A DNA stretch of 64,000 nt from Serratia proteamaculans (GTDB lineage Bacteria > Pseudomonadota > Gammaproteobacteria > Enterobacterales > Enterobacteriaceae): NCBI RefSeq assembly GCF_008830365.1, contig NZ_WBKI01000010.1, forward strand, positions 36,647-100,646. The letters run 5' to 3'. Numbering within the stretch: the first letter of the stretch is position 1; every line of letters starts with the position of its first letter. This document shows, piece by piece, positions 29,749 through 39,093 of the stretch. Made by a program: the position numbers and the translations under genes. The notes below the pieces were generated by a model. It ran no database searches, was not told the DNA's origin, and saw nothing but the letters and a program-made list of their open reading frames with translations.

Positions 29749-32244
29749 ATGGCTGGGGATGACCGCGAGCCCATAGGGCGCAAAGGGAAACAACCAAAAC
29801 GCACCGCGTCGCGCAAGCCGCCGCGCCGTCGTCGAGATGACGATTATGATGATTACGAAGAAGACGAGTACCAGGATGACGATGATGATTATGAAGACGA
29901 GGAAGAACGCATGCCACGTAAGGTAAAAGCGACTCCGCCGCGTAAAAAACGCCGCTGGCTCGGCCTGCTGATCAAATTGATTCTGGTGGTTGCCGTCCTG
30001 TTGGCGATCTACGGCGTGTACCTGGATTCGCAGATCCGCAGCCGCATTGACGGCAAGGTCTGGCAGTTGCCGGCGGCGGTTTATGGCCGTATGGTCAATC
30101 TGGAACCGGGCATGCCGTACAGCAAAAAGGAAATGGTCGATCTGCTGGAGGGCATGCAATATCGCCAGGTCAGCCGCATGACGCGCCCGGGCGAATTTAC
30201 CGTGCAGGCCAACAGCATTGAGATGCTGCGCCGTCCGTTTGATTTCCCGGACGGTAAAGAAGGGCAGATCCACGCCCGTCTGGATTTCCAGAACAACCGT
30301 CTGGCGAAAATCGAGAACATGGAGAACCAGCGCAGTTTCGGCTTCTTCCGCCTCGATCCGCGCCTGATCACCATGTTGCAGTCACCGAATGGCGAACAGC
30401 GTCTGTTCGTACCGCGTGCCGGCTTCCCGGATCTGCTGGTGGATACACTGATCGCCACCGAAGACCGTCACTTCTATGAACATGATGGTATCAGCCCCTA
30501 TTCCATCGGCCGTGCAGTACTGGCTAACCTGACCGCCGGCCGTGCGGTACAGGGCGGCAGTACCCTGACGCAGCAGTTGGTGAAAAACCTGTTCCTGACC
30601 AATGAACGCTCGCTGTGGCGTAAGGCCAACGAAGCTTACATGGCGTTGCTGGTAGATTACCGTTACAGCAAGGATCGCATCCTTGAGCTGTACCTGAACG
30701 AGGTGTATCTCGGCCAGAGCGGCAACGATCAGATCCGTGGTTTCCCGCTGGCCAGCCTGTATTACTTCGGCCGCCCGGTGGATGAACTGAGTCTGGATCA
30801 GCAGGCGCTGCTGGTAGGCATGGTCAAAGGGGCGTCGCTGTATAACCCTTGGCGTAACCCGAAACTGGCGCTGGAGCGCCGTAACCTGGTGCTCAAACTG
30901 TTGCAGAACCAGGGTGTTATCGATGCCGAACTGTATAACATGCTCAGCGCACGACCGCTGGGTGTACAGCCGAAAGGCGGGGTGATCACCCCGCAGCCGG
31001 CGTTTATGCAGATGGTGCGTCAGGAGCTGCAAGCCAAGCTGGGCGACAAGGTTAACGATCTGTCCGGGGTGAAAATCTTCACCACGCTGGATCCGGTTTC
31101 GCAAGACGCAGCGGAAAAAGCGGTTGAAGACGGTATTCCGGCACTGAAGGCGGCTCGCCACGTTCAGGATCTGGAAGCGGCGATGGTGATTGTCGATCGC
31201 TTCAGTGGTGAAGTCCGCGCCATGGTTGGCGGTGCCAACCCACAATTCGCCGGGTTTAACCGCGCGATGCAGGCGCGCCGTTTGGTCGGTTCATTGGCCA
31301 AGCCACCAACCTATCTGACTGCACTGTCCGAACCGGATAAATACCGCCTGAATACCTGGCTGGCAGACCAACCATTAACGCTGAAACTGCAAAACGGCAC
31401 TGTCTGGCAGCCAAACAACTATGACCGTAAGTTCCGTGGGCAGGTGATGTTGGTGGACGGGCTGGCCTTCTCGCTCAACGTTCCTACGGTGAACCTGGGC
31501 ATGGCGGTGGGGCTGGACCAAATCAGCGCCACACTGCAACGCCTGGGCATTCCGAAAGCGGAAATCAATCCGGTACCTTCTATGCTGCTCGGCGCAATTG
31601 GCCTGACGCCGATGGAAGTGGCGCAGGAATACCAGACTATCGCCGGTGGCGGTAACCGTGCGACGTTGTCAGCGGTGCGCTCAGTGATCGCCGAAGACGG
31701 TTCGGTGCTGTACCAGAGCTTCCCACAGGCGGAGCGCGTGGTGCCGGCACAGGCCGCCTACCTGACGCTGTACGCCATGCAGCAGGGCGTAGCACGCGGG
31801 ACCTCCCGTTCGCTGTCGGTGAAATTCCCCAACTACAACCTGGCGGCGAAAACCGGGACCACCAACGATCTGCGCGACAGCTGGTTTGCCGGCATCGATG
31901 GTAAAGAAGTGGCTATCGCCTGGGTTGGCCGTGACAACAACGGCCCGGCCAAGCTGACCGGTGCCAACGGTGCGCTGACCCTGTATCGCCGCTATCTGGA
32001 AAACCAGACGCCGCTGCCGCTGATGTTGCAGCCGCCGGAAGGGATCAACCAGATAGCTATCGATTCTGGCGGTAACTTTGTCTGTGGCGGTGGTGGGCGC
32101 ACCATCCCGGTGTGGACCGACAATCCGCAAGGTCTGTGTCAGGCAAGCCAGGCAGCTCAGCAACAGCAACAACAGCAGGCTGAGGGTGAGCAGAAAGATG
32201 CTGACGGCGTCGCCGGTTGGATCAAGGACATGTTCGGCAAGTAA
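29749..32244 (+). CDS. mrcB: Penicillin-binding protein 1B
   Basis: Bifunctional class A PBP that polymerises and crosslinks peptidoglycan, activated by LpoB. The 831-residue protein has a very acidic then basic cytoplasmic tail, one membrane helix near residues 70-90, a UB2H domain, the glycosyltransferase domain with [10 protein letters not shown] and [14 protein letters not shown], and the transpeptidase domain with SLAK (Ser515), SLN and [10 protein letters not shown] motifs. A Gln-rich tail ends the protein. The ATG follows GGAGAG. A TATAAT (29707-29712) lies about 40 bases upstream as the likely -10. The alternative internal start of the shorter E. coli form (MPRK near residue 55) is conserved. 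Confidence 0.97.
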   Translation: MAGDDREPIGRKGKQPKRTASRKPPRRRRDDDYDDYEEDEYQDDDDDYEDEEERMPRKVKATPPRKKRRWLGLLIKLILVVAVLLAIYGVYLDSQIRSRIDGKVWQLPAAVYGRMVNLEPGMPYSKKEMVDLLEGMQYRQVSRMTRPGEFTVQANSIEMLRRPFDFPDGKEGQIHARLDFQNNRLAKIENMENQRSFGFFRLDPRLITMLQSPNGEQRLFVPRAGFPDLLVDTLIATEDRHFYEHDGISPYSIGRAVLANLTAGRAVQGGSTLTQQLVKNLFLTNERSLWRKANEAYMALLVDYRYSKDRILELYLNEVYLGQSGNDQIRGFPLASLYYFGRPVDELSLDQQALLVGMVKGASLYNPWRNPKLALERRNLVLKLLQNQGVIDAELYNMLSARPLGVQPKGGVITPQPAFMQMVRQELQAKLGDKVNDLSGVKIFTTLDPVSQDAAEKAVEDGIPALKAARHVQDLEAAMVIVDRFSGEVRAMVGGANPQFAGFNRAMQARRLVGSLAKPPTYLTALSEPDKYRLNTWLADQPLTLKLQNGTVWQPNNYDRKFRGQVMLVDGLAFSLNVPTVNLGMAVGLDQISATLQRLGIPKAEINPVPSMLLGAIGLTPMEVAQEYQTIAGGGNRATLSAVRSVIAEDGSVLYQSFPQAERVVPAQAAYLTLYAMQQGVARGTSRSLSVKFPNYNLAAKTGTTNDLRDSWFAGIDGKEVAIAWVGRDNNGPAKLTGANGALTLYRRYLENQTPLPLMLQPPEGINQIAIDSGGNFVCGGGGRTIPVWTDNPQGLCQASQAAQQQQQQQAEGEQKDADGVAGWIKDMFGK

Positions 32245-32292
32245 GCGGCTAATCATGTAAAGCGCTTAGGTGAAAAGTTTTTCTTTGTTATT

Positions 32293-32323
32293 AAGCCCGT
32301 AACTTTCTGTTGCGGGCTTTTTT
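32293..32323 (+). terminator. mrcB intrinsic terminator
   Basis: An 11-bp stem AAGCCCGTAAC/GTTGCGGGCTT (one G-U pair), 5-nt loop, followed by six T. Confidence 0.9.
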
Positions 32324-32438
32324 GTTTCTCTGCGCAGTTTATTTCCATCTGGTTAATGGGCCTAACCGATTAATCGCACACCAATTTACCTGCTGAATTC
32401 GACTTGCAGTTTAATTTAGCTTCTGCATAAAATGCCGC

Positions 32439-32457
32439 GATTATAATAATTATTATC
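32439..32457 (+). promoter_or_regulatory. Fur box over the fhuA -10 region
   Basis: The 19 bases from 32439 match the Fur consensus at 16 of 19 positions and contain a perfect TATAAT (32442-32447) that is the likely -10. Fur-Fe(II) would therefore block the fhuACDB promoter when iron is plentiful. Confidence 0.85.
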
Positions 32458-32498
32458 GTTTACATTCGTTATCAAATAATTCATCAGAGAAACCACCT

Positions 32499-34682
32499 AT
32501 GTCGACCAAGCGTCTTTCATCTTCTGCGGCCAAGCAGGGCCGCATTCACGTCAGTGGGGTGGCGATGACTATCGCTGCCGCACTTGGCACGCTGGCAACG
32601 CCGGCATTCTCCGCCGACGTCAAGGAAGACACGATTACCGTGGTGGGTAGCAGCCAATCACAGCAGGAAAGCGCCTGGGGGCCGGTCGGCACCTATGTGG
32701 CCAAGCACAGCGCCACCGGTACCAAAACAGATACGCCTTTGGTAAAAACGCCGCAGTCGGTGTCCGTGGTTACTCGCGAAGAAATGGATATGCGCCAGTC
32801 GGAGACGGTGAAAAGTGCGCTGGCTTATACACCGGGCGTGATGGTGGGTAACCGTGGGGCCTCTACCGCTTACGATGCCGTGAACATTCGCGGATTCAGT
32901 TCGGTCGGTACCAATATGTACCTCGACGGCCTGAAGCTGCAGGACGACAACTACTCCATTTACCAGATTGACCCTTACTTCCTGGAGCGCGCCGAAGTGC
33001 TGCGCGGTCCTTCTTCGGTGCTCTATGGCAAGAGCAACCCGGGGGGAGTTGTCGCCCTGGTCAGCAAACGTCCCACGACCGAAAGCCTGCGTGAAGTTCA
33101 GTTCAAAATGGGCACCGACAATCTATTCCAGACTGGCTTCGACTTTGGCGGCGCTCTGGATGATGACGGTGTTTATTCTTACCGTTTGACCGGCCTGGCG
33201 CGTGATGAAGACCAGCAGCAGGTGGGCGAAAAGAGCAAGCGTTACGCTATCGCACCCTCTTTCAGTTGGCGGCCGGATGATCGTACCTCCCTGACTTTCC
33301 TCAGCAGTTTCCAGGATGACCCAAGCGTGGGCTTCTATGGCTGGCTACCGAAAGAGGGCACGGTGCAAAATGGCATCAACGGCAAGCTACCGACCAGTTT
33401 TAACGACGGTGAGCCGGGCTATAACAACATCTCGCGCAAGCAACAGATGGTCGGTTATGCCTTCGAGCATGGTTTTGACGACGTGTGGACGGTGCGCCAA
33501 AACCTGCGTTACTCCAAGATGGATGTCGATTACCGCTCGATCTATGGTCAGGGCATCAGTCCGACGAATCCCGCTGAGTTAACGCGTGGGGTGATGAACT
33601 CGAAAGAGCATTTGTCGAGCTTTGCGGTGGACACCCAGGCCCAGGCAAAATTTGCCACCGGGCTGGTTGATCACACCTTGCTGATGGGCGTGGACTACAT
33701 GCGCATGCGTAATGACGTGGTTTATCAGTATGGCACTGCTTCCCCGCTGAATGTGGTGGCACCGGAGTACGGCAATCAAAGCTATACCATTACCGGCGGC
33801 GCCAGCCAGGTTAATCGTCAGGAGCAAACCGGGCTTTACGTACAGGATCAGGCCGAGTGGAATCAATGGGTGCTGACCATGGGGGGACGCTATGACTGGA
33901 GCGATACCAACAGCACCAATCGCTTGACCGAGAACTCGGTATCCCGGCAGAAGGACAATGAATTCACCGGCCGGGCTGGCTTGAATTATGTCTTTGAAAA
34001 CGGTATTGCGCCTTATGTCAGCTACAGTGAGTCCTTTGAGCCAACGTCAGGCACGGATGTCAGCGGCAACACCTTCGCTGCCTCTAAAGGGAAGCAGTAT
34101 GAAGCCGGCGTGAAGTATGCACCGAAGGATCGCCCTATTACTGCCAGCATGGCGATCTACCAGTTGACCAAAACCAACAACAAGGTGGCGGACCCGAATA
34201 ATAAATTCGCCAGCATCCAGGGGGGCGAGATCCGTTCCCGTGGTGTTGAATTTGAAGCCAAAGCTGCGCTGTCGGCCAACCTTAACCTGCTGGGCTCTTA
34301 TACCTACACGGATGCCGAGTACTCCAAGGACACCACACAGCAGGGCAATACCCCGGCCGCCATTCCAAAACACATGGCCTCACTGTGGGCGGATTACACC
34401 TTCCATGAAACCGCCATCAGCGGTTTGACTCTGGGGTCTGGCGTTCGCTATGTCGGCTCCAGCTATGGGGATGAGGCCAATACCTTTAAAGTGAAGGATT
34501 ACACGGTGGTTGATGCCGCGATAAAATATGATCTGGCGCGTTTCAATCTGCCGGGCTCCTCGATTGGCATCAATGTGAACAACCTGTTTGATAAAGAATA
34601 CGTCTCCAGCTGCTTTGCCACCTATGGCTGCTATTGGGGCGCAGAACGTCAGGTGGTCGCCACCGCAACCTTCCGCTTCTAA
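32499..34682 (+). CDS. fhuA: Ferrichrome outer-membrane receptor FhuA
   Basis: TonB-dependent 22-strand barrel that takes up ferrichrome-type hydroxamate siderophores and often serves as a phage/bacteriocin receptor. The 727-residue protein has a long signal peptide (cleavage near AFSA-DV), the TonB box DTITVVG, the plug domain (TPQSVSVVTREEM, RGFSSVGTNMYLDGL, EVLRGPSSVLYG) and a barrel ending in the terminal Phe (ATATFRF). A cysteine pair in SSCFATYGCYWG near the C-terminus is as in FhuA. It heads fhuACDB under a Fur box. Confidence 0.93.
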   Translation: MSTKRLSSSAAKQGRIHVSGVAMTIAAALGTLATPAFSADVKEDTITVVGSSQSQQESAWGPVGTYVAKHSATGTKTDTPLVKTPQSVSVVTREEMDMRQSETVKSALAYTPGVMVGNRGASTAYDAVNIRGFSSVGTNMYLDGLKLQDDNYSIYQIDPYFLERAEVLRGPSSVLYGKSNPGGVVALVSKRPTTESLREVQFKMGTDNLFQTGFDFGGALDDDGVYSYRLTGLARDEDQQQVGEKSKRYAIAPSFSWRPDDRTSLTFLSSFQDDPSVGFYGWLPKEGTVQNGINGKLPTSFNDGEPGYNNISRKQQMVGYAFEHGFDDVWTVRQNLRYSKMDVDYRSIYGQGISPTNPAELTRGVMNSKEHLSSFAVDTQAQAKFATGLVDHTLLMGVDYMRMRNDVVYQYGTASPLNVVAPEYGNQSYTITGGASQVNRQEQTGLYVQDQAEWNQWVLTMGGRYDWSDTNSTNRLTENSVSRQKDNEFTGRAGLNYVFENGIAPYVSYSESFEPTSGTDVSGNTFAASKGKQYEAGVKYAPKDRPITASMAIYQLTKTNNKVADPNNKFASIQGGEIRSRGVEFEAKAALSANLNLLGSYTYTDAEYSKDTTQQGNTPAAIPKHMASLWADYTFHETAISGLTLGSGVRYVGSSYGDEANTFKVKDYTVVDAAIKYDLARFNLPGSSIGINVNNLFDKEYVSSCFATYGCYWGAERQVVATATFRF

Positions 34683-34690
34683 TCGGATAA

Positions 34691-34715
34691 CCGGGGCGGC
34701 GTCATGTCGCCCCGG
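34691..34715 (+). other. Intercistronic hairpin fhuA-fhuC
   Basis: A 10-bp stem CCGGGGCGGC/GTCGCCCCGG with a 5-nt loop fills most of the 47-base gap. It lacks a T-run, so it probably tunes relative levels by protecting the fhuA 3' end rather than ending transcription. Confidence 0.55.
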
Positions 34716-34729
34716 ACAAAGTAGGACCT

Positions 34730-35527
34730 ATGCCGGATAAACATCTCAATCACGACGCCACCTTTACCCTGAATAACGCCAGCTTTGCCGTTCCCGGCCG
34801 TGTCCTGCTGCAGCCCTTGTCGCTGACCTTTCCTGTCGGCAAAGTTTGTGGGCTGATCGGCCATAACGGCTCCGGCAAATCCACGCTGCTAAAGATCCTT
34901 GGCCGTCATCAAAGCCCTACCAGCGGCAGTGTATTGCTCAACCAGCAACCGCTGAGCCAGTGGGACAGCAAAGCCTTTGCGCGTCAGGTTGCCTATCTGC
35001 CGCAGCAACTGCCGGCCGCAGAAGGCATGACGGTGCGTGAACTGGTGGCGATTGGCCGCTACCCGTGGCACGGTGCGCTGGGCCGTTTTGGCGTTAACGA
35101 TCGCCAGCAGGTGGAAGAGGCGATTGCGCTGGTGGGCCTGAAGCCCTTCGCCAACCGCCTGGTGGACAGTTTGTCCGGTGGTGAACGTCAACGCGCCTGG
35201 CTGGCGATGATGGTGGCGCAGGACAGCCGCTGTCTGCTGTTGGACGAACCCACTTCGGCGCTGGATATCGCCCATCAGGTTGAGGTGCTGGCGTTGATCC
35301 AGCAACTTAGCCATCAACGCGGCCTGACGGTGATTGCCGTGCTGCACGACATCAATATGGCGGCGCGCTACTGCGATCATCTGGTGGCGTTGCGCGGCGG
35401 TGAGATGATTTCACAGGGCACGCCACTGGATCTGATGCAGGGCGAAGTACTGGAACAAATTTACGGTATTCCTATGGGAACGCTGCCACATCCAAGCGGC
35501 GGTGCGCCGGTGAGTTTTGTCTACTGA
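34730..35527 (+). CDS. fhuC: Ferrichrome ABC transporter ATPase FhuC
   Basis: ATPase driving ferric-hydroxamate import with FhuB. The 265-residue protein has Walker A GHNGSGKST, the signature LSGGERQRAW, Walker B CLLLDEPTSALD and the switch His in VLHDINMAARY. Its sequence is that of FecE/FhuC-type siderophore importers and matches FhuC best by context. The stop overlaps fhuD by one base (TGATG). Confidence 0.96.
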   Translation: MPDKHLNHDATFTLNNASFAVPGRVLLQPLSLTFPVGKVCGLIGHNGSGKSTLLKILGRHQSPTSGSVLLNQQPLSQWDSKAFARQVAYLPQQLPAAEGMTVRELVAIGRYPWHGALGRFGVNDRQQVEEAIALVGLKPFANRLVDSLSGGERQRAWLAMMVAQDSRCLLLDEPTSALDIAHQVEVLALIQQLSHQRGLTVIAVLHDINMAARYCDHLVALRGGEMISQGTPLDLMQGEVLEQIYGIPMGTLPHPSGGAPVSFVY

Positions 35528-36435
35528 TGTCTGACTCCTCTGATCTTCATCATGATGCCGTACGCCGTCGCCTGTTAGCGGCCATGGCACTTTCGCCCTT
35601 GCTGTTTTCCCTGCCGGGACAAGCCGCCGCAACGCCTCCGGACCTTTCGCGCATCGTGGCGTTGGAATGGTTGCCGATTGAGCTGCTGCTGGCGCTGGGA
35701 GTTACGCCGTTAGCGGTTGCTGATACCCATAATTACAACCTGTGGGTGGAAGAGCCGAAACTGCCTGCTTCAGTGATTGATGTCGGCCAGCGTACCGAAC
35801 CTAACCTTGAGCTGTTGCAACAGCTTCAGCCCTCGCTGATGCTGCTGTCGAAGGGTTATGGCCCGACGCCGCAAAAGCTGGCACCGATTGCTCCCAGCAT
35901 GAGTTTTAGCTTCAACGACGGCAGTGGCAAGCCGCTGACGGTCGCCAGGCAGTCACTGCAGGCATTGGCGCAGCGGCTGGGGCTGGAAACCCGAGCGGTA
36001 CAACATCTGGCGCAGTTTGATCGCTTTATTCAGGATGCGCGTCAGCGTCTGCATTCCTATACCCGGCAACCGCTACTGATGTTTTCGCTGATGGATACCC
36101 GCCATGCGCTGATCATTGGTCAGAACAGCCTGTTCCAGGAAGTGATGGATCAGCTTGGAATAAAAAATGCCTGGGAAGGGGAAACCAACTTCTGGGGCAC
36201 GGCGGTAGTCGGCATAGAGCGTCTGACGGCGGTGAAAAGCGCACGGGCGATTTATCTCGACCACGGTAATCAAGAGATGTTGAAAAAAGTCAGCTCCACC
36301 CCGCTATGGCAGGCATTGCCGTTCGTCCGGCAGGATCAATTGCGCCAGGTACCGGCGGTGTGGTTCTACGGGGCGACGCTGTCTTCGATGCGATTTTGTC
36401 ATCTGCTGGAGCAGGCGCAGGAGAGTTATTCATGA
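35527..36435 (+). CDS. fhuD: Periplasmic ferric-hydroxamate-binding protein FhuD
   Basis: Class III binding protein that carries ferrichrome-type siderophores from FhuA to FhuB. The 302-residue protein has a signal peptide with twin arginines (VRRRLLAAMALSPLL), as E. coli FhuD, whose export is compatible with Tat. It then has the conserved IVALEWLPIELLLALGV, RTEPNLELLQQLQPS and WFYGATLSSM segments. Translation is coupled to fhuC upstream and to fhuB downstream (4-base ATGA overlap). Confidence 0.95.
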   Translation: MSDSSDLHHDAVRRRLLAAMALSPLLFSLPGQAAATPPDLSRIVALEWLPIELLLALGVTPLAVADTHNYNLWVEEPKLPASVIDVGQRTEPNLELLQQLQPSLMLLSKGYGPTPQKLAPIAPSMSFSFNDGSGKPLTVARQSLQALAQRLGLETRAVQHLAQFDRFIQDARQRLHSYTRQPLLMFSLMDTRHALIIGQNSLFQEVMDQLGIKNAWEGETNFWGTAVVGIERLTAVKSARAIYLDHGNQEMLKKVSSTPLWQALPFVRQDQLRQVPAVWFYGATLSSMRFCHLLEQAQESYS

Positions 36436-38420
36436 GCGCGCGCATCCGTGCATTCCCGCTGACTCTGGTACTGCTGCTGTTGACGGCGGCGGGTGGCCTG
36501 ACGAGCTACAACCTGCTGCAACAGCTGCCGTGGGCAGGGTGGGGGCAGGCGTTGACTACGCCGAATATCGACGATGTACGCCAAATGCTGTTCCATTACA
36601 GCCTGTTGCCAAGGCTGTCGGTCTCCCTGTTGGCCGGAGCCGGGTTAGGGCTGGTCGGCGTGCTGTTCCAGCAGGTCTTGCGCAATCCGCTGGCGGAACC
36701 GGCGACGCTCGGGGTTTCTGCCGGGGCACAGCTTGGGCTGACGATCGCCACGTTGTGGATGCTGCCGGGCGGTGAGCTGACCCGCCAGTTGGCCGCCATG
36801 GTGGGGGCGGTGGTGGTCGGCGGGCTGGTGTTCGGCGTGGCCTGGGGCAAACGTATGTCGCCGGTGACGCTGATCCTGGCCGGATTGGTGCTGGGGCTAT
36901 ACTGCGGTGCGGTCAACAGCCTGCTGGCGTTGTTCAATTACGATCAACTGCAGGGCGTGTTCCTGTGGAGTACCGGCGCACTGAATCAGCAAGACTGGAG
37001 CACGGTGCAGTTTATCCTGCCGCGCCTGCTGGTGGCCGGGGTGTTGGCGGTGTTGCTGCTTCGCCCACTGACGCTGCTGGGGTTGGATGACGGCGTAGCA
37101 CGTAATTTGGGGCTGGGCCTGTCGATGGCGCGTTTCTGCGCATTGGCGCTGGCGATTATCTTCAGTGCCATGCTGGTGAATGCCGTTGGCGTAATTGGTT
37201 TTATCGGCCTGTTTGCCCCCCTGATGGCGAAAATGCTGGGCGCACGCCGATTGGCGCACCGCATGATGTTAGCCCCGTTGCTGGGGGCGCTGCTGTTGTG
37301 GTTAACCGATCAGGTGATGATCTGGCTGACGCAGGTATGGCGCGAAGTCCCGACCGGTGCGGCCACCGCGCTGTTTGGTGCACCGCTGCTGCTATGGCTG
37401 TTGCCGCGGCTGCGCAGTGCCTCTACGCCACCGCCGATGAATTTGGGCGATAGGGTGCCGGCTGAACGTGGTCATCTGTTGGTGTGGGTGGCGTTGGCGG
37501 GTGCCGTGTTATTCGCTGGTCTGACTGTGGCGCTGATGTTGGGGCAAAACGCTGTCGGTTGGCACTGGAGTCATGGTGCCGAGCTGGAGTCGCTGATGCC
37601 GTGGCGCTGGCCACGGGTGTTGTCGGCGCTGGCTGCGGGGATGATGCTGGCGGTGGCAGGCACCTTAATCCAGAAGCTGACCGGTAACCCGATGGCCAGC
37701 CCGGAAGTACTGGGTATCAGCTCCGGGGCCGCCTTCGGTGTGGTGATGATGCTGTTGATAGTCCCGGGCGATGCTTTTGTCTGGCTACTGCCGGCCGGGA
37801 GCCTGGGGGCTGCCGGTACCCTGCTGGTGATTATGGTTGCCGCCGGGCGCGGGGGGTTCTCTACCGAGCGCATGCTGTTGGCTGGTATTGCGCTCAGCAC
37901 GGCGTTTACCACCACCATTTTCTTGTTGTTAGCCAGTGGCGACCCGCGCACCGGTGGGCTGCTGACCTGGATTTCCGGCTCTACCTATGCAGTGACGCCG
38001 GAGCAGGCGGTGCGAACGGCGATCATTGCGTTAGCGCTAATTGTGCTGGCTCCGCTGTGTCGCCGTTGGCTCAGTATCCTGCCGCTCGGCAGTGCCACTG
38101 CCCGTTCGGTGGGCATCGCCCTGACGCCGGTGCGCTTGAGCATTCTGTTGCTGGCCGCCACGCTGACCGCCATGGCAACGCTGACCGTGGGGCCGCTGAG
38201 CTTTATTGGTCTGATGGCACCGCACATGGCGCGTATGTTGGGCTTCCGCCGCGCGTTACCGCAGATGGTGATAGCCGCGCTGTTGGGCGGGTTGCTGATG
38301 GTGTTTGCCGACTGGTGTGGACGAATGGTGATGTTCCCGTACCAAATCCCCGCAGGGCTGCTGGCGACCTTTATCGGCGCGCCGTATTTCGTTTACCTGC
38401 TGCGTAAGCAAACCTCGTAA
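36432..38420 (+). CDS. fhuB: Ferric-hydroxamate ABC permease FhuB
   Basis: Inner-membrane channel for hydroxamate siderophores. The 662-residue protein is two fused FecCD-type permease halves (about residues 1-325 and 345-662, about 20 helices in all), the arrangement unique to FhuB. Each half carries the FhuC-docking EAA-like loop (GFIGLFAPLMAKML and SFIGLMAPHMARML). The ATG at 36432 overlaps the fhuD stop; upstream frame extension is rejected because it lies inside fhuD. A good terminator follows, closing the fhu operon. Confidence 0.96.
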   Translation: MSARIRAFPLTLVLLLLTAAGGLTSYNLLQQLPWAGWGQALTTPNIDDVRQMLFHYSLLPRLSVSLLAGAGLGLVGVLFQQVLRNPLAEPATLGVSAGAQLGLTIATLWMLPGGELTRQLAAMVGAVVVGGLVFGVAWGKRMSPVTLILAGLVLGLYCGAVNSLLALFNYDQLQGVFLWSTGALNQQDWSTVQFILPRLLVAGVLAVLLLRPLTLLGLDDGVARNLGLGLSMARFCALALAIIFSAMLVNAVGVIGFIGLFAPLMAKMLGARRLAHRMMLAPLLGALLLWLTDQVMIWLTQVWREVPTGAATALFGAPLLLWLLPRLRSASTPPPMNLGDRVPAERGHLLVWVALAGAVLFAGLTVALMLGQNAVGWHWSHGAELESLMPWRWPRVLSALAAGMMLAVAGTLIQKLTGNPMASPEVLGISSGAAFGVVMMLLIVPGDAFVWLLPAGSLGAAGTLLVIMVAAGRGGFSTERMLLAGIALSTAFTTTIFLLLASGDPRTGGLLTWISGSTYAVTPEQAVRTAIIALALIVLAPLCRRWLSILPLGSATARSVGIALTPVRLSILLLAATLTAMATLTVGPLSFIGLMAPHMARMLGFRRALPQMVIAALLGGLLMVFADWCGRMVMFPYQIPAGLLATFIGAPYFVYLLRKQTS

Positions 38421-38450
38421 ACGACCTGGCGACTCCGGTTTTTGCTCTCA

Positions 38451-38481
38451 AAGGCTCAGCATTGCTGGGCCTTATTTTTTT
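38451..38481 (+). terminator. fhuACDB intrinsic terminator
   Basis: A 10-bp stem AAGGCTCAGC/GCTGGGCCTT (one G-U pair) with a 3-nt loop is followed by seven T. Confidence 0.88.
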
Positions 38482-38629
38482 GTATTTACAGACTGTTGCA
38501 GCGCTTTGCGCAACGCTGCGCAGAAACGGAATTTAGTGCGGAAAGGGACGCCGAAACCAAGGTAGGGGTGAATATACTGCGTGCGGGTGCTCTGGATCTT
38601 TCGTCCTGAGCATACGCAAGGGATAGAAA

Positions 38630-38683
38630 GAGAAAAGCCCCGTGTCGATATACATCAACCCGAGGCCAACTCTAACGCCACAC
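38630..38683 (-). ncRNA. Sok-like antisense RNA (predicted)
   Basis: On the minus strand, TTGCCT (38718-38713) and TAACCT (38695-38690) with a 17-bp spacer predict a start near 38683. About 20 bases later a long hairpin begins (GCCTCG/CGGGGC with an inner stem GTTGAT/ATCGAC, 38666-38637) that runs into TTTTCTC, an intrinsic terminator. The resulting RNA of about 54 nt is antisense to the hok leader, the size and place expected of Sok. Promoter strength and RNA existence are inferred. Confidence 0.55.
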
Positions 38684-38920
38684 AACGTTAGGTTAGCTTC
38701 TTACCTGCCGAGAGGCAAGGAAAAGGAGGTCAAAAATGCAGCAGGGACGGATCGTTCCAAGGCTGATGATTATCTGCATGACGCTTATTGCGCTTATGTG
38801 GATCACCCGCGGTTCGCTGTGCGACACGGAAGTTGCAGCCATTCTGGCTTACGGATCCAAAGGGTAAGGCAACCCAACGGCGGGGGCGTTGCTCCCGCCT
38901 GTTGGTTGTTTGTGCGTTGA
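38642..38920 (+). CDS. Possible mok-like leader frame overlapping hok
   Basis: An open frame of 92 codons starts at GTG inside the predicted antisense RNA target and runs through hok in another frame. In classical hok/sok loci such an overlapping frame (mok) must be translated for hok to be expressed, and the antisense RNA blocks it. Here the start lacks a good ribosome site and the frame may be longer than needed, so this is a tentative assignment based on layout only. Confidence 0.3.
   Translation: MSIYINPRPTLTPHNVRLASYLPRGKEKEVKNAAGTDRSKADDYLHDAYCAYVDHPRFAVRHGSCSHSGLRIQRVRQPNGGGVAPACWLFVR
38709..38725 (+). repeat. Direct repeat, left copy (hok leader)
   Basis: The bases CGAGAGGCAAGGAAA (here followed by AGG) recur at 38996-39012 after the hok terminators. 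The left copy contains the predicted antisense RNA -35 and precedes the hok ribosome site. It may mark a duplicated or degraded second hok leader. Confidence 0.5.
38736..38867 (+). CDS. Hok/Gef-family type I toxin
   Basis: A 43-residue membrane toxin of the Hok family. It has a short basic N-terminus, one hydrophobic helix (LMIICMTLIALMWI) and the family C-terminus RGSLCDTEVAAILAYGSKG with the conserved Cys29 and EVAA..AY. Hok peptides depolarise the inner membrane when made. A near-perfect AGGAGGT ribosome site lies 5 bases before the ATG. The frame is intact, slightly shorter than the usual 50-52 residues. A Sok-like antisense RNA is predicted just upstream and a strong 3' hairpin follows, so the locus appears complete. 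Confidence 0.85.
   Translation: MQQGRIVPRLMIICMTLIALMWITRGSLCDTEVAAILAYGSKG
38874..38912 (+). terminator. hok 3' hairpin
   Basis: CCAAC-GGCGGG pairs with CCCGCC-(T)-GTTGG (11 bp with one bulged T, 9-nt loop) and is followed by T-rich sequence. It begins 7 bases after the hok stop. Confidence 0.7.
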
Positions 38921-38932
38921 TCCATGAGCACC

Positions 38933-38977
38933 CATCCGATAAAAACAAAACGGCAGGCCTCGGCTTGCCGTTTTCAC
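38933..38977. terminator. Terminator copy 1 flanking the toxin island
   Basis: A 7-bp stem CGGCAGG/CTTGCCG (38951-38970) is flanked by CATCCGATAAAAACAAAA and TTTTCAC. The flanks match those of the metK terminator at 39769-39815, although the stem sequences differ. It reads as an intrinsic terminator on the minus strand (TTTTGTTTTTATCGG). Confidence 0.7.
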
Positions 38978-38995
38978 TTTGGCAATCAATATTGT

Positions 38996-39012
38996 CGAGA
39001 GGCAAGGAAAGG
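38996..39012 (+). repeat. Direct repeat, right copy
   Basis: Repeats the bases of 38709-38725 almost exactly, 80 bases before the HigB-like toxin gene. No toxin frame follows this copy directly. Confidence 0.5.
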
Positions 39013-39039
39013 TGCATCCATACACTCAGATTACCTTGG

Positions 39040-39052
39040 TGTACGTAGTACA
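39040..39052. promoter_or_regulatory. Candidate HigBA operator
   Basis: The perfect palindrome TGTACGTAGTACA lies 41 bases before the toxin start, with a partial repeat GTGTAC at 39067-39072. Type II antitoxins with XRE domains usually bind such a palindrome at their own promoter. Confidence 0.5.
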
Positions 39053-39093
39053 TCTCATAGTGTATTGTGTACCTCAACATGGAGAGGGCACCA

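Noticed and set aside
36306..36431. Earlier start for fhuB
   Set aside because: The extension lies wholly inside fhuD and lacks a ribosome site; the ATG at 36432 overlaps the fhuD stop in the usual ATGA manner.
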